Shown: positions 12,301-17,939 of the stretch, piece after piece
How positions within the stretch are numbered: the stretch's first letter is position 1
How the letters are laid out: each line of letters starts with the position of its first letter
Source of the DNA: Phoronis ovalis
Lineage: Eukaryota > Phoronida > Phoronidae
Assembly: GCA_028565635.1 (NCBI GenBank)
Contig: JAOXYB010019127.1
Coordinates: forward strand, 1 to 17,939
DNA: 17,939 nt
Direction: 5' to 3'
Made by a program: the position numbers and the translations under genes
Notes under the pieces: generated by a model
What the model saw: the letters and a program-made list of their open reading frames with translations, nothing else
The model's database searches: none
Told to the model about the DNA's origin: nothing

Positions 12301-15300
12301 TAAACCACAACAGGTAAAAAATTTCAAACTGTTTACATTCTGAAAAATAAACACCAAAGAGTTTTGAAATATGATATTTTATGCAACTACTGACCTAAAA
12401 ATATAATTTTACTCAAAATGTAGAGTGAAATTATGCTTATTAACCTACTCATTGTTTACCAACGGTAATGGCAAGCCAGTATTATATGCAAAATATTACA
12501 AAAGAAGTTGGATAGTACACAAGTTATTGCTATATAAATTGTAGTAAAAACTTCTTGGAACATAACATAACCTGCCCCTTAGTTTATACTTGGTTATAAA
12601 TTCCAGATAAGTTTCAAGTTTTGTGGTTCTCAACCATGAAAATAAGTTACATTCAGTAGATAGGTTGATAGCAAATTCTATATATAGGAACTAGAAGCGC
12701 ATGCAGGTCAAGTGGATAGGCAAACCTGGCAATCAACACATTATATGGTAATACAAGTCACATATTCCAGTATTAAAGGTAAAGGTTTAAATAAACAGGT
12801 AGTAGTAGTAGTTAATTAATATAGTTTATCAGATGTCCCCATCAATTGCTGTTAATGTTATAAAGTAACACACATACAAGCGTGTGTCAGATATATGATG
12901 TTAGATATATTTTTTACCCTTTCAGTGCTATGTTTATATACAGATCTTTTTTGCCTTTTAGGCATATCCTCAGGTAATACAATCTAGAAACATCACAACA
13001 TGCACTTTTATAAACAAACTAAATACAGATCGGAATAAAAAAAGGTAGATGCACTGGATTTGCAAGTAGTCTTGAAATTTCGATGGGCATTTGCAGCTAA
13101 GTATCAGCATTAAATCGAAGTAAAGGAACACATGTCATTACAAACAATAGCATTTCCTAACTGCTACAACTATCACAGATGAACTATTACAAGGAATTCG
13201 TTCATTGCTCAGCTGCTGTGACTCGGGATCTGGTACCATGAATAAGCTATACCAGGTTGTGTAGTAAACAGAATTCAATCAATTCCACCATGCACAATAA
13301 TTATGAGTGAAATGTGTCAAATTGTGGGATTGGTAATTTATGAATTGTTTACATTGTATGGCTTTGATTTGGTTGCCACTTGATACATGCAAATAAGTAA
13401 TTGGGATTTAATACATACAAACAAAGGAAAATTAAGTAATGATGCAGATGGAGATACAATCTGCATCATTACTTAATTTTCCTTTGTTTGTATGTATTAA
13501 ATCCCAATTACTTATTTGCATGTATCAAGTGGCAACCAAATCAAAGCCATACAATGTAAACAATTCATAATTTACCAATCCCACAATTTGACACATTTCA
13601 CTCATAATTATGGTGCATGGTGGAATTGATTGAATTCTGTTTACTACACAACCTGGTATAGCTTCTTCATGGTACCAGAGCAATAATAACACAGGCTCCA
13701 AACAATAGTAAATACAGTTTCAAAATACACATCAAATCATTATTTGATATATCTCCATAAAACAACTTACCTGTCCAAAGTTTAGTTTGGCTTGTTGACC
13801 AGCACCCATTGTAATAGCTGGTACATAAGGTTCACTGACGTCAATCTGTTTGAAGGCAATCTCTTGACCCATTGGGTCCATCATAAGCTCCCCGTTCAAA
13901 GAGAAGGCTGGAAAATAAAACAATCCTAGAGATGGATAACTCAAAAGATATAACAATTCAAGTTTGCTCAGTTTTCTTATGTATATTGGTAACACTACTA
14001 ACTAATACTGGCTTCCTCAGTGCATCATTAAGTAATCACAGTTAATACTAGTGTGAAAACAATTAAGCCACTTTACTTATTAACATCTATTTTTTTTCAT
14101 GTGCTTTGTTCACAAATAAGCTGATACTTACTTATAGTTTTATCATGTATATCCAGCATACAGCCTATGATATCTCCCTCCTGCCATGTTTTTCCATACA
14201 ACTCCTCTCCAAGATGACATTTATTAGCACTCGACCCATCAAATGCATACGAGTGTTCATCATAACCCAGAATTTTGCCTGGTCTTGTAGAATGTGCCTT
14301 AGCCCATCCAACACGCATGTAACCTGGTGTAATTACCTCAAATTCATAATACCTGCACAAAAGTTAAATCAGTATGAGATGGGATTTATTTTTATAATCA
14401 AACTAGAACATTTTCCTATCAGTAGTCAGCTATCCTTTTTTCGACACACTTTGTGTCCGTGTGGTGCCATAAGCTAATATTCAAGTCTCAGAAAGTAAAT
14501 TTGTGATGTATTACTTTTTTCCAACTTGTCTCATGTGTAAAATATTGTTTCTATGCAAACTTGCATTTACCATTTGCCAGAAGACACAGCATAATCCAGA
14601 TCTCCTCTCAAAGTTCTAGTTACTGATGTCTTTGTCAAAGTGTCCGAGGCACCACCTATAGGATTAAAGAGAAGACAATGATTACATGTATGCGAGTGAG
14701 TGCTAATCCATTAGGTACTGTGTTTCCTACAGAATTTGCACATGTTTCTAATTGAAAACTACCCAATACTTCCAGTTCATCTCTAAAACTACTTTTTAAT
14801 AATAATAATTCAAATCATTCTAATCCTAATTCATGTTCAGTCACTTGTATTGAGTTATAGCCAAGTCTGAAATTCCTGGTTGAGACATAACTCTTGCCAG
14901 CCACCTGTAGAAACATCAATGTTGAGTGCAAATTCAGCGAAAAATACAGAACCAAGTGGTATTTTCCAGCATATTATCAGACTCACAATAATTTCATACA
15001 AATAGCTAAATTTTGATACGTACCCAACATAAAGTTACAACAACTCTAGATATTTAGTGCTACACATGGCATGGTGCGGAGGGTAATGCATTTATTGTAA
15101 GGGTGAAAGCCGACATTTACCTGTGAAATATCTCCATAGGTATCCTTGTAAGCCAAAAGCAACAAACACATAATTACAAGCCTGTCTGTGTTCATGGTGC
15201 CAATCGATACTCTAACAAAAGATCTGCCACAAATACGGTATTTAATTATTCTTGCATTACAAGAAATACGAGAGTTAATAATTGGAGTTTTTGGAACTAA

Positions 15301-17741
15301 TTCTCCCGAATTCTGGCACAATTTAGAACATAAACCATGCAGTTGTTTACCAAAAACATTGTAAAAAGTAGCTTTGTGTTACTTGGTTATAGTATGTCAG
15401 TGTGCTTGGACAAACCTTTCATACCCCCTTCCCCTGTTTCTAATGATGGTGGTTCAAGAGTGTAGCCATAAGCCATCAATGTCCTCACAGTCTCACCAGC
15501 AGTTTCTCTAAAATTAAAAATACACAGTTATTTTGTAATGCCAGTCATTGTTAACATTATTACATTTACTACAAACCTTTTTCTTGGCATTTTTTCTTGC
15601 CGAATTGTATAACATAATATATTTAAAGTTCAAAGTATAAATACAGTTTCAATACACGTTCACACAAAATTCCCTGGTCTAGCTTGTACATAATAAACTG
15701 AAATACAATAAACAAAGTAACCTTAGTTTTAGATAAAATAAACTGTATTGCCATACACGTTAGCTTCACATATCTTGTACTCAAATTTGAGCCACTCACC
15801 TGTTTGCTTTTTTAATGTTTACATCAACATTAGAGTAGGGTACAAGGTGGGGACTTCGTCTGGACACACTGTCCTCTGTCAAGCCATAAGTCCAGCCCTG
15901 TTTTATCCTATCTCTTGCCCAAACATTGTGAGTGTTTTCTGCAAGTTGATTGATGAGTTCTTCAGTCTGACTATTTAGCTGGACACTGCTTAGATCTAAT
16001 GGTGTTGGTTTGTACCCATTGGACTGCAGATAACTACAAGTAGCAAGTAAATCTTGCTGTATACAGTAACAAAAAGGAAAACATTTCATATTCATATTTG
16101 AAGTTTTATAATGCATGATTACGATTAAACAGATGAAAAATTTGCTATCATTAGGACACACAACTCTTTTGGAATTAAATGTAAGATTTTACAAAAACAA
16201 ACTACAAAGAATAAACTGTGGCAAGTAAAAATGACTATCAATGCAGAGTTGACTTACTTGTTTGCAAGTTTTAGAGTCTTCAATCTTGTATTTTGTTGTT
16301 CTTGTGAATCAATAGTGATGTGATAGCCTAATGCAATCAGTGTTCTATAAAATATTAACAGAAGATATGAATTCAAGTAATTTTTTATATTTCATATTGA
16401 GGGTATATCTATACTACAAACAAAGAATGGACAAACACTTCTGAGTACTATAAAATCAAAACTATGTTTATTTCATTAACATAGATATAAACAAGAAATA
16501 CAAATTGAGCACAGTAATATAAATTGTAGAGTATTCTACCAAAAATAAATACCTCAGTGTTTCATAAGCAAGTGTGACGTCATACTGACGCTCACTCGGG
16601 GGTAACCGTTCAAAGGTTGTCAAGCAGGTATGTTTGCGTTTGGCGTCATCACGTATCTGTAAACATAAAAACAAAGACAACTCACAAAAAATATTAAGAA
16701 CATCAATATCTCTGGCTTATGTTTCTCATAGGAAAAAGAGAATTGAGAAACAGGAACTTTCAAGATACTGAAGTACTGTATTTATATGTGAAAGGTTTTA
16801 ATTAGGGCCATTCCACTTTTAGTTTCACATGTTACTGGAAGGTACTTTTAACAAGCCCAACCACCAACAATACATTATAAAAATTTGTTATATATTATTA
16901 TCACAGGTATATGGCTAGATCTGAGAGATTTTCTATACTCTTGTCTAAAAGTATATCCCTATTGTACACCTAAAGGAGGAACAGCTGCTATTTGTTGGGG
17001 ATTTATGTACCTCCCCATATGTCCATCCTTGTTCAATCTTGCTCATGGCCCAAAGCTCATGAATGTTCTCTGCCAAGCGATCTCTCACACTCTCAATGTA
17101 GGACGGTAGCTGGACCTAAAAAACATAATGGTCATCGTTTCTGTTTCAAAACATTAACTACAAAGAAAAGATAATAATAGGAATTAGACAACACTGACAT
17201 GAGAACAGCATATTAACGTTTAAAAGGGGATATTAAATTTCTGTCTGACATTTTATGAGCCTTCTGTGACTTATTTTTCAAACAATTAAAAACAGTGGGA
17301 ACTCCCTAATATTTCATCTTATATTATCATACTATTATATTAATAAAGCTCTGATAAATATGACAGACGCAGTCAAATAAAGCATTGAATCATTTTCAAC
17401 TGAAAAGCCAAACAAAAATTGCATATAAAAACCTGGTGACTGATACTAAATAAAATGATAGCCAACAAATAAGCAGGGATGCATCAATTAAATTAATTCT
17501 TAATCTGTCATATTTCTCTTGTCTACTAACATTTGACGTATCGACTGGATTTGGCACAAATATAACATTGTCTTTAATCTCTGTTGGTCCACACAAAACT
17601 CCTCGTGGCAAATTTCCTAAGTTGAAACAAGGCCCAATCACAAGCTTCTGTTTTGGAAGCAAAGACTCGCAGAGGGGAGCGTAACTATCTGGAGGACCAT
17701 GCTTCAGACGGCCATGCTCGCCACCAAACATAAAACGGATG
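275..17741 (-). CDS. RyR: Ryanodine receptor, internal part of gene (29 exons, both ends outside window)
   Basis: Encodes the middle of a ryanodine receptor, the homotetrameric Ca2+ release channel of ER/SR membranes. This part is cytosolic: it forms the P1, SPRY2 and SPRY3 domains and the start of the junctional solenoid, regions that in known RyRs contact regulators and neighbouring subunits. No membrane segment is expected or seen. Exons run right to left with GT..AG borders and consistent phases, giving about 1507 codons. Identification rests on long recognisable blocks: [106 protein letters not shown] and ATREFRCPP. The closest match from memory is to the single RyR of invertebrates rather than one vertebrate paralogue. 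An IP3 receptor is excluded because it has no SPRY domains or RyR repeats. Expression control cannot be judged because the promoter is outside. The one break in confidence is 9942-10319, where the linker frame is ambiguous. Confidence 0.97.
396..738 (-). other. Intron w28-w29
   Basis: AT-rich intron with canonical ends. No second gene, RNA or repeat is seen. Confidence 0.85.
739..882 (-). CDS. RyR: RyR exon w28: solenoid
   Basis: 48 codons, phase 0 at both ends: [20 protein letters not shown], then [20 protein letters not shown] and KHCGAEKK. It continues the EQ-(I/M)--ML-F junction and the CP-PE-LR--L--FH-DLL-HCG helix. Acceptor cttttag, donor GTAAAA. Confidence 0.94.
883..1199 (-). other. 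Intron w27-w28
   Basis: AT-rich intron with a short A run near 1070. Nothing else is seen. Confidence 0.85.
1200..1447 (-). CDS. RyR: RyR exon w27: junctional/central solenoid
   Basis: 82 codons after a split Gly: [20 protein letters not shown], then [35 protein letters not shown] and [40 protein letters not shown] and TREFR-PP-EQ are among the best conserved RyR blocks. The acceptor aacggaag has a weak pyrimidine tract but fits the frame; donor GTATAA. Ends in phase 0. Confidence 0.97.
1736..1851 (-). CDS. RyR: RyR exon w26: solenoid, lacks RyR1 acidic tract
   Basis: Reads (V)[19 protein letters not shown], then [19 protein letters not shown] plus G|. P-LK--D-LLVMG-L---D---LL--I matches the family. 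In vertebrate RyR1 this point opens into a long Glu-rich insertion; here only a short FDDEWHGG linker precedes PGGLLQMKL. Acceptor acctgtag, donor GTACAG. Confidence 0.95.
1852..2171 (-). other. Intron w25-w26
   Basis: AT-rich intron; no other feature seen. The adjacent introns 1448-1735 and 2328-2631 are similar. Confidence 0.85.
2172..2327 (-). CDS. RyR: RyR exon w25: junctional solenoid
   Basis: Reads (T)[19 protein letters not shown], then [18 protein letters not shown] and [13 protein letters not shown] with split Val GT|A. The RDPIGGS-(E/Q)NLFVPLLK junction with w26 is strongly conserved. Acceptor aaatttag; donor taken as GTAAGT with GT retained upstream, which the frame requires. Confidence 0.96.
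2632..2887 (-). CDS. RyR: RyR exon w24: junctional solenoid
   Basis: About 85 codons: (H)[20 protein letters not shown], then [20 protein letters not shown], and a variable stretch ending [13 protein letters not shown] plus AC|. [15 protein letters not shown] and EYI-PL-PETK are conserved. The second half is variable, as usual after this block. Acceptor atttcag, donor GTAAGT. Confidence 0.97.
2888..3844 (-). other. Intron w23-w24 (957 bp)
   Basis: AT-rich. The part at 3400-3560 is less A/T-monotonous and might be repeat-derived, but no termini or second copy are visible here. Short open frames in it match nothing. Confidence 0.8.
3845..3966 (-). CDS. RyR: RyR exon w23: junctional solenoid
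   Basis: Reads (H)[19 protein letters not shown], then [18 protein letters not shown] and QCE plus C|. FH-TL-LY-AVC--GN--VAH-L--HVD is the conserved helix pair. The chosen donor GTGAGA (3839-3844) gives a split His (C|AT) that restores the family's H-(M/L)-PG-LR junction with w24. Confidence 0.95.
4185..4266 (-). CDS. RyR: RyR exon w22: junctional solenoid
   Basis: Reads (V)[19 protein letters not shown], then SEFPDMM and CA|. [17 protein letters not shown] is near invariant in RyRs. Acceptor ggttttag, donor GTAAGT. The last codon (CA|T, His) begins the HFHAKTL block completed by w23. Confidence 0.97.
4267..4669 (-). other. Intron w21-w22
   Basis: Canonical intron between the LHIPEEN exon and the solenoid exon w21. 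No other feature seen. Confidence 0.85.
4670..4856 (-). CDS. RyR: RyR exon w21: start of junctional solenoid
   Basis: 62 codons plus one base: [20 protein letters not shown], then [17 protein letters not shown] and [16 protein letters not shown]. The LPLSA-MF, QCP-RL-QVL-P-SWSR-PN and RGWSM-CE-P blocks are well conserved. Acceptor atttacag, donor GTAGGT; leaves in phase 1. Confidence 0.96.
5147..5233 (-). CDS. RyR: RyR exon w20: end of SPRY3
   Basis: 29 codons, phase 0 at both ends: [20 protein letters not shown], then [30 protein letters not shown] closes SPRY3. Acceptor tttatttag, donor GTTGGC (weak match, but frame and homology fix it). Confidence 0.96.
5234..5621 (-). other. Intron w19-w20
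   Basis: AT-rich intron splitting SPRY3 in phase 0. No other feature seen. Confidence 0.85.
5622..5805 (-). CDS. RyR: RyR exon w19: SPRY3 core
   Basis: Reads (S)[19 protein letters not shown], then a variable loop, then [20 protein letters not shown] and [19 protein letters not shown] and IGC-I--ATG-LTFT-NGKE are SPRY3 hallmarks. Acceptor tattgtag, donor GTAAAA; ends in phase 0. Confidence 0.97.
5806..6773 (-). other. Intron w18-w19 (968 bp)
   Basis: Interrupts SPRY3. It holds the degenerate repeats at 5860-6650. A 101-codon plus-strand open frame at 6392-6697 lies in that repeat and shows no recognisable domain. Confidence 0.85.
5860..6650. repeat. Degenerate repeated segments in intron
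   Basis: Two segments, about 5865-6060 and 6195-6390, share ordered blocks: a TTTGA-GTGTATTTA block, GCAGTTATT-GAGACAA-GAAAG, an ACGAAAA-TG block, and TCAAGGT-A-TC-AAAATGT. A third, at about 6520-6625, shares GTGCTTTGAAC and GAAGCTGTTATCGTGAGACA. These look like old diverged copies of an interspersed or tandem repeat; the family is unknown. All lie in the w19-w18 intron. Confidence 0.55.
6774..7512 (-). CDS. RyR: RyR exon w18: basic/Ser linker and start of SPRY3
   Basis: Largest exon, 739 nt, about 246 codons. Residues 1-90 are basic and polar, with KRRKGFKGG and [20 protein letters not shown], a pattern resembling the KK-(G/R)-PF-FF-KKK stretch of other invertebrate RyRs. Residues 90-185 are Ser/Pro-rich, including [14 protein letters not shown] and [17 protein letters not shown]. 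From about residue 185 the conserved SPRY3 begins: [39 protein letters not shown]. Several Arg/Lys-X-X-Ser/Thr sites (RRLT, KRSKS) could be kinase targets, which is inference. Acceptor atttgtag, donor GTAAGT; phase 1 in, phase 2 out. Confidence 0.95.
7513..8059 (-). other. Intron w17-w18
   Basis: Contains the 50-bp tandem duplication at 7788-7888. Otherwise AT-rich and featureless. Confidence 0.75.
7788..7888. repeat. Two-copy tandem duplication, 50/51-bp unit
   Basis: Copies 7788-7837 and 7838-7888, both starting TTATGTTGCAATGAATACAG and ending CACCAATATG, with a few differences and one indel. Intronic (w18-w17). Confidence 0.85.
8060..8089 (-). CDS. RyR: RyR micro-exon w17 (30 nt)
   Basis: Reads (H)QGSSAKSQK plus A|, joining to CA TTG in the next exon. 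Acceptor gttgctag, donor GTGAGT, phase 1 on both sides. Short and Ser/Lys-rich; supported by good splice signals and frame fit on both sides, not by homology. Confidence 0.65.
8090..8602 (-). other. Intron w16-w17
   Basis: AT-rich intron between two candidate cassette exons. No other feature seen. Confidence 0.7.
8603..8767 (-). CDS. RyR: RyR exon w16: His/Asn/Lys-rich linker, possible cassette
   Basis: 165 nt (55 codons), phase 1 on both sides: (A)[15 protein letters not shown], then a low-complexity [17 protein letters not shown] run and [10 protein letters not shown]. Acceptor ttatatag, donor GTAAGT. Nothing in it is recognisable as a domain. The length is divisible by three, so it could be skipped without changing the frame. 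Confidence 0.75.
8768..9941 (-). other. Intron w15-w16 (1174 bp)
   Basis: AT-rich. Two short similar stretches (near 8820-8850 and 8993-9020, sharing CAGTACACA and CAGCACT-AATATG) may be an old duplication. No gene seen. Confidence 0.7.
9942..10178 (-). CDS. RyR: RyR exon w15: acidic/Ser-rich linker
   Basis: 78 codons, reading ...[18 protein letters not shown]..., an [14 protein letters not shown] acidic patch and LPKRWG|. The left border (donor GTATTA) is fairly clear. The right border is uncertain: acceptor gactacag at 10179-10180 keeps phase 1, but the open frame continues upstream to about 10228 (SDTSATT and earlier), so the true start could lie farther right. No family homology is visible. 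It is assigned to the gene by frame, strand and position, and is possibly alternatively spliced. Confidence 0.65.
10296..10319 (-). CDS. RyR: RyR micro-exon w14 (tentative), Ser-rich linker
   Basis: A 24-nt reading, (G)SHTSSRP plus A|, between acceptor atttttag and a perfect donor GTAAGT. It keeps phase 1 in and out. It may instead be the first part of a longer exon reaching 9942, but that reading meets an in-frame TAA near 10230. Without transcript data this exon is a best guess. Confidence 0.45.
10320..10632 (-). other. Intron w13-w14
   Basis: AT-rich intron. No other feature seen. Confidence 0.65.
10633..10688 (-). CDS. RyR: RyR exon w13: start of variable linker
   Basis: Small 56-nt exon reading (R)[18 protein letters not shown], then G|, so it leaves in phase 1. 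Similarity to other RyRs is weak here, as expected for this linker. Support comes from frame continuity with w12, acceptor tttttag and a fair donor GTACGG. Confidence 0.8.
10689..11172 (-). other. Intron w12-w13
   Basis: Contains the complete MITE at 10933-11111, which makes up over a third of the intron. The rest is AT-rich. Confidence 0.85.
10933..11111. mobile_element. MITE, PIF/Harbinger (Tourist)-like, complete
   Basis: 179 bp, flanked by TAA direct repeats (10930-10932, 11112-11114). Terminal inverted repeats 10933-10974 and 11071-11111 start GGGCTGTTCCAGT and contain a G5-A-G8 run; they differ only by one A in a homopolymer. The interior carries three ACCACCCAYAATT-like units. There is no coding capacity. 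The TAA duplication and GGG start are typical of PIF/Harbinger-derived MITEs; the family name is inference. It sits in the w13-w12 intron. Confidence 0.85.
11173..11292 (-). CDS. RyR: RyR exon w12: end of post-SPRY2 block
   Basis: Reads (G)[19 protein letters not shown], then [14 protein letters not shown] and EKFTS. PP-LK-SKTF-T-EK...-LRL-LP is the last conserved segment before the variable linker. Acceptor tttttttag, donor GTAAGT; the last two bases (AG) pair with A of the next exon to give Arg. Confidence 0.94.
11546..11653 (-). CDS. RyR: RyR exon w11: post-SPRY2 block
   Basis: Reads (V)[19 protein letters not shown], then [16 protein letters not shown] and the first two bases of a Gly codon. 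It aligns with the INM-RPVT-W--K--P-FE block of the family. Acceptor tttttcag, donor GTAAGA. Confidence 0.95.
11654..12274 (-). other. Intron w10-w11
   Basis: AT-rich, with a 17-bp tandem pair at 11783 and a TA-rich stretch near 11970-12000. No gene seen. Confidence 0.85.
11783..11816. repeat. 17-bp tandem repeat, two copies
   Basis: GTGACATGACAATGGAA is followed directly by GTGGCATGACAATGGAG. A minor intronic duplication in the w11-w10 intron. Confidence 0.7.
12275..12339 (-). CDS. RyR: RyR exon w10: post-SPRY2 block
   Basis: Small 65-nt exon reading [10 protein letters not shown], then [11 protein letters not shown], with Val split GT|G. (GQ)[23 protein letters not shown] is strongly conserved in invertebrate RyRs. 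Acceptor tttttcag, donor GTAAGT. It follows the longest intron of the window (12340-13770). Confidence 0.96.
12340..13770 (-). other. Intron w9-w10 (1431 bp, longest)
   Basis: Holds the 451-bp hairpin repeat 13229-13679, which starts about 90 bp downstream of the w9 donor in transcript order. The part 12340-13228 has an AGT microsatellite near 12800 and nothing else that I can name. Confidence 0.85.
13229..13679. repeat. Near-perfect 221-bp inverted repeat with 9-bp loop
   Basis: Arms 13229-13449 and 13459-13679 are reverse complements with no gaps and, by eye, three mismatches in 221 bp. Spacer 13450-13458. It lies inside the 1431-bp intron between w10 and w9, so the RyR pre-mRNA would carry a long double-stranded hairpin. 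I see no target-site duplication and no TIR family signature. It may be a foldback-type element or a local inverted duplication. Confidence 0.93.
13771..13907 (-). CDS. RyR: RyR exon w9: end of SPRY2
   Basis: Reads (T)[18 protein letters not shown], then a [20 protein letters not shown] block. FSLNGE--M is the conserved SPRY strand after KTIT, and GQ-A-LNFGQ closes the domain. Acceptor ttttccag, donor GTAAGT; ends in phase 0. Confidence 0.97.
14132..14352 (-). CDS. RyR: RyR exon w8: SPRY2 core
   Basis: 73 full codons: [20 protein letters not shown], then a DEHSYAFDG block, then [20 protein letters not shown]. The pattern is YFEFE...MRVGWA...YAF-G...W--GD-IGC--D...TI. It is a full SPRY beta-sandwich core, confidently SPRY2 from its place after the P1 repeats. 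Acceptor ttgtgcag, donor GTAAGT; phase 2 in, phase 1 out (A|CC, Thr). Confidence 0.98.
14571..14655 (-). CDS. RyR: RyR exon w7: start of SPRY2
   Basis: Reads (G)[19 protein letters not shown], then DYAVSSGKW, with the Trp codon split TG|G. SGKW leading into YYEFEV is the classical SPRY (B30.2-like) entry strand. The first half is variable in the family. Acceptor cctatag, donor GTAAAT. Confidence 0.94.
14656..15415 (-). other. Intron w6-w7 (760 bp)
   Basis: Lies in the variable lead-in to SPRY2. No extra exon is needed to keep frame and no other gene is seen. Confidence 0.8.
15416..15507 (-). CDS. RyR: RyR exon w6: linker to SPRY2
   Basis: Reads (R)[20 protein letters not shown], then [10 protein letters not shown] and the first base of a Gly codon. 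VRTL-YGY-LEPP is the conserved end of the second RyR repeat. Acceptor aattttag, donor GTTTGT; phase 2 in, phase 1 out. Confidence 0.95.
15800..16033 (-). CDS. RyR: RyR exon w5: second RyR repeat of P1
   Basis: About 78 codons beginning (N)[19 protein letters not shown], with [20 protein letters not shown] and then [14 protein letters not shown]; ends KKAN plus a split Arg. The chosen acceptor (cttgtag at 16034-16035) is the one that keeps frame with w4 and gives the conserved SNGYKP lead-in. The LAEN-H-VWA-R-QGWTYG block is a paralogous copy of the one in w2, as expected for the tandem P1 repeats. Donor GTGAGT. Confidence 0.97.
16258..16344 (-). CDS. RyR: RyR exon w4: end of first RyR repeat
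   Basis: Starts with the last base of the split Arg codon and reads (R)[18 protein letters not shown], then [16 protein letters not shown] is the C-terminal helix of the repeat. Acceptor ttttatag, donor GTAAGT. It ends AA| and is completed by T of the next exon to give Asn. Confidence 0.95.
16553..16656 (-). CDS. RyR: RyR exon w3: first RyR repeat, middle
   Basis: Encodes [20 protein letters not shown], then [14 protein letters not shown], ending in phase 2 inside an Arg codon (AG|A). RDD-K-H-CL-F-LP-ER-Y is the second half of the RyR repeat. Acceptor tttacag, donor GTATTT. Confidence 0.97.
16657..17010 (-). other. Intron w2-w3
   Basis: Holds the possible MITE relic at 16802-16870. Otherwise nothing is seen. 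Confidence 0.85.
16802..16870. mobile_element. Possible truncated MITE relic
   Basis: TTA followed by GGGCCATTCCACTTTTAGTT resembles the terminus of the element at 10933-11111, and an AAGCCCAACCACCAACAATA stretch recalls its interior. No matching right terminus is visible downstream. It sits in the w3-w2 intron. Confidence 0.3.
17011..17115 (-). CDS. RyR: RyR exon w2: first RyR repeat, start (P1 domain)
   Basis: 35 codons, phase 0 at both ends, acceptor ttttttag, donor GTACAT. It encodes [17 protein letters not shown] followed by [18 protein letters not shown]. The LAEN-H-LW-(x)-KIE-GW-YG signature is the core of the first RyR repeat (RyR domain, P1 region). The reading continues smoothly from w1 (VDTSN then VQLP), as in other family members. 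Confidence 0.97.
17116..17530 (-). other. Intron w1-w2
   Basis: AT-rich intron. No other feature seen. Confidence 0.85.
17531..17741 (-). CDS. RyR: RyR exon w1: segment after SPRY1
   Basis: First exon in the window, about 70 codons; it begins with the third base of a split codon and ends in phase 0. It reads (x)[17 protein letters not shown], then a [10 protein letters not shown] block and VPNPVDTSN. This corresponds to the RF-GG-HG-PPP-Y and LP-E/K-L blocks that follow SPRY1 in known RyRs. Acceptor tttctag at the right, donor GTTAGT at the left. The preceding exon is outside the window. Confidence 0.93.
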
Positions 17742-17939
17742 CTAGAAAAGAAAACATAACAGGTTAAGATAACATGAACACTTTTGATTGTATGGTACTC
17801 TTCCTATCAATACTTTAAATGACATTACAAATATTAATCTCACATTTGATTGATTGTAATTCTGAACTAGACATTCGGTGAGTTGTAAACAACTCCGAGA
17901 GTGTACCCCCAGCTGAGAATGTTGAATGTTGGAGAGATT
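17742..17939 (-). other. Partial intron upstream of w1
   Basis: Right edge of the window. No RyR-like exon with the phase needed by w1 (two bases of the split codon) is visible, so the SPRY1 exon should lie farther right. Confidence 0.7.

Noticed and set aside
13229-13679. Hairpin as a microRNA precursor or transcription terminator
   Set aside because: Arms of 221 bp are far too long for a miRNA precursor, and bacterial-type terminators do not apply in an animal gene.
15046-15321. 91-codon minus-strand open frame in the w6-w7 intron
   Set aside because: No RyR similarity; w6 and w7 join in frame without it.
275-17741. IP3 receptor as an alternative identity
   Set aside because: RyR repeats (P1) and two SPRY domains are present, which IP3 receptors lack.
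17845-17913. Possible extra exon: open minus-strand stretch with acceptor cattctcag and donor GTGAGA
   Set aside because: None of its open frames leaves the two-base phase needed by w1, and it shows no SPRY1 similarity.
1-17939. tRNA, rRNA, CRISPR array or bacterial operon
   Set aside because: No tRNA-like or rRNA-like stretch and no spaced short repeats were seen. The split exons with GT..AG introns show a eukaryotic nuclear gene.

Overview
This window is nuclear DNA from an invertebrate animal. It holds the middle part of one large, intron-rich gene on the minus strand, a ryanodine receptor (RyR), the intracellular Ca2+ release channel of the ER/SR. Reading right to left, I assembled 29 exons between 17741 and 275. 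All have GT..AG borders and the codon phases carry through from exon to exon. The only uncertain region is 9942-10319. The joined exons give about 4.5 kb of coding sequence, about 1507 residues. From memory of the family this matches roughly residues 800-2070 of vertebrate RyR1. The start codon, N-terminal IP3R-like domains, most of SPRY1, the central and C-terminal solenoids, EF hands and channel pore all lie outside the window.

Layout in transcript order: 17741-17531 is the segment just after the core of SPRY1. 17115-15800 is the P1 region, with two RyR repeats that share an LAEN-H-W-(x)-I-QGW-YG signature. 15507-13771 is the lead-in and SPRY2 domain. 12339-11173 is the conserved segment after SPRY2. 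10688-6774 is a divergent Ser/Lys-rich linker built partly from small exons that all start and end in phase 1. 7512-5147 runs from the end of that linker into SPRY3. 4856-2632 starts the junctional solenoid. 2327-275 continues it and lacks the long acidic stretch of vertebrate RyR1.

Introns are AT-rich, 117 to 1431 bp, and carry no second gene that I can support. They do contain mobile or repeat-derived sequence: a nearly perfect 221-bp inverted repeat with a 9-bp loop (13229-13679), a complete 179-bp PIF/Harbinger-type MITE with TAA duplications and 41-42-bp terminal inverted repeats (10933-11111), a possible relic of a similar element (from 16802), a two-copy 50-bp tandem duplication (7788-7888) and degenerate repeats in 5860-6650.

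The organism cannot be named from this. Intron richness and an undivided invertebrate-type RyR sequence suit a lophotrochozoan, an invertebrate deuterostome or another intron-rich invertebrate better than an insect or nematode, but that is inference. I found no undescribed multi-gene system. The points most worth checking are the hairpin, the cassette-like linker exons and the frame conflict near 10200.
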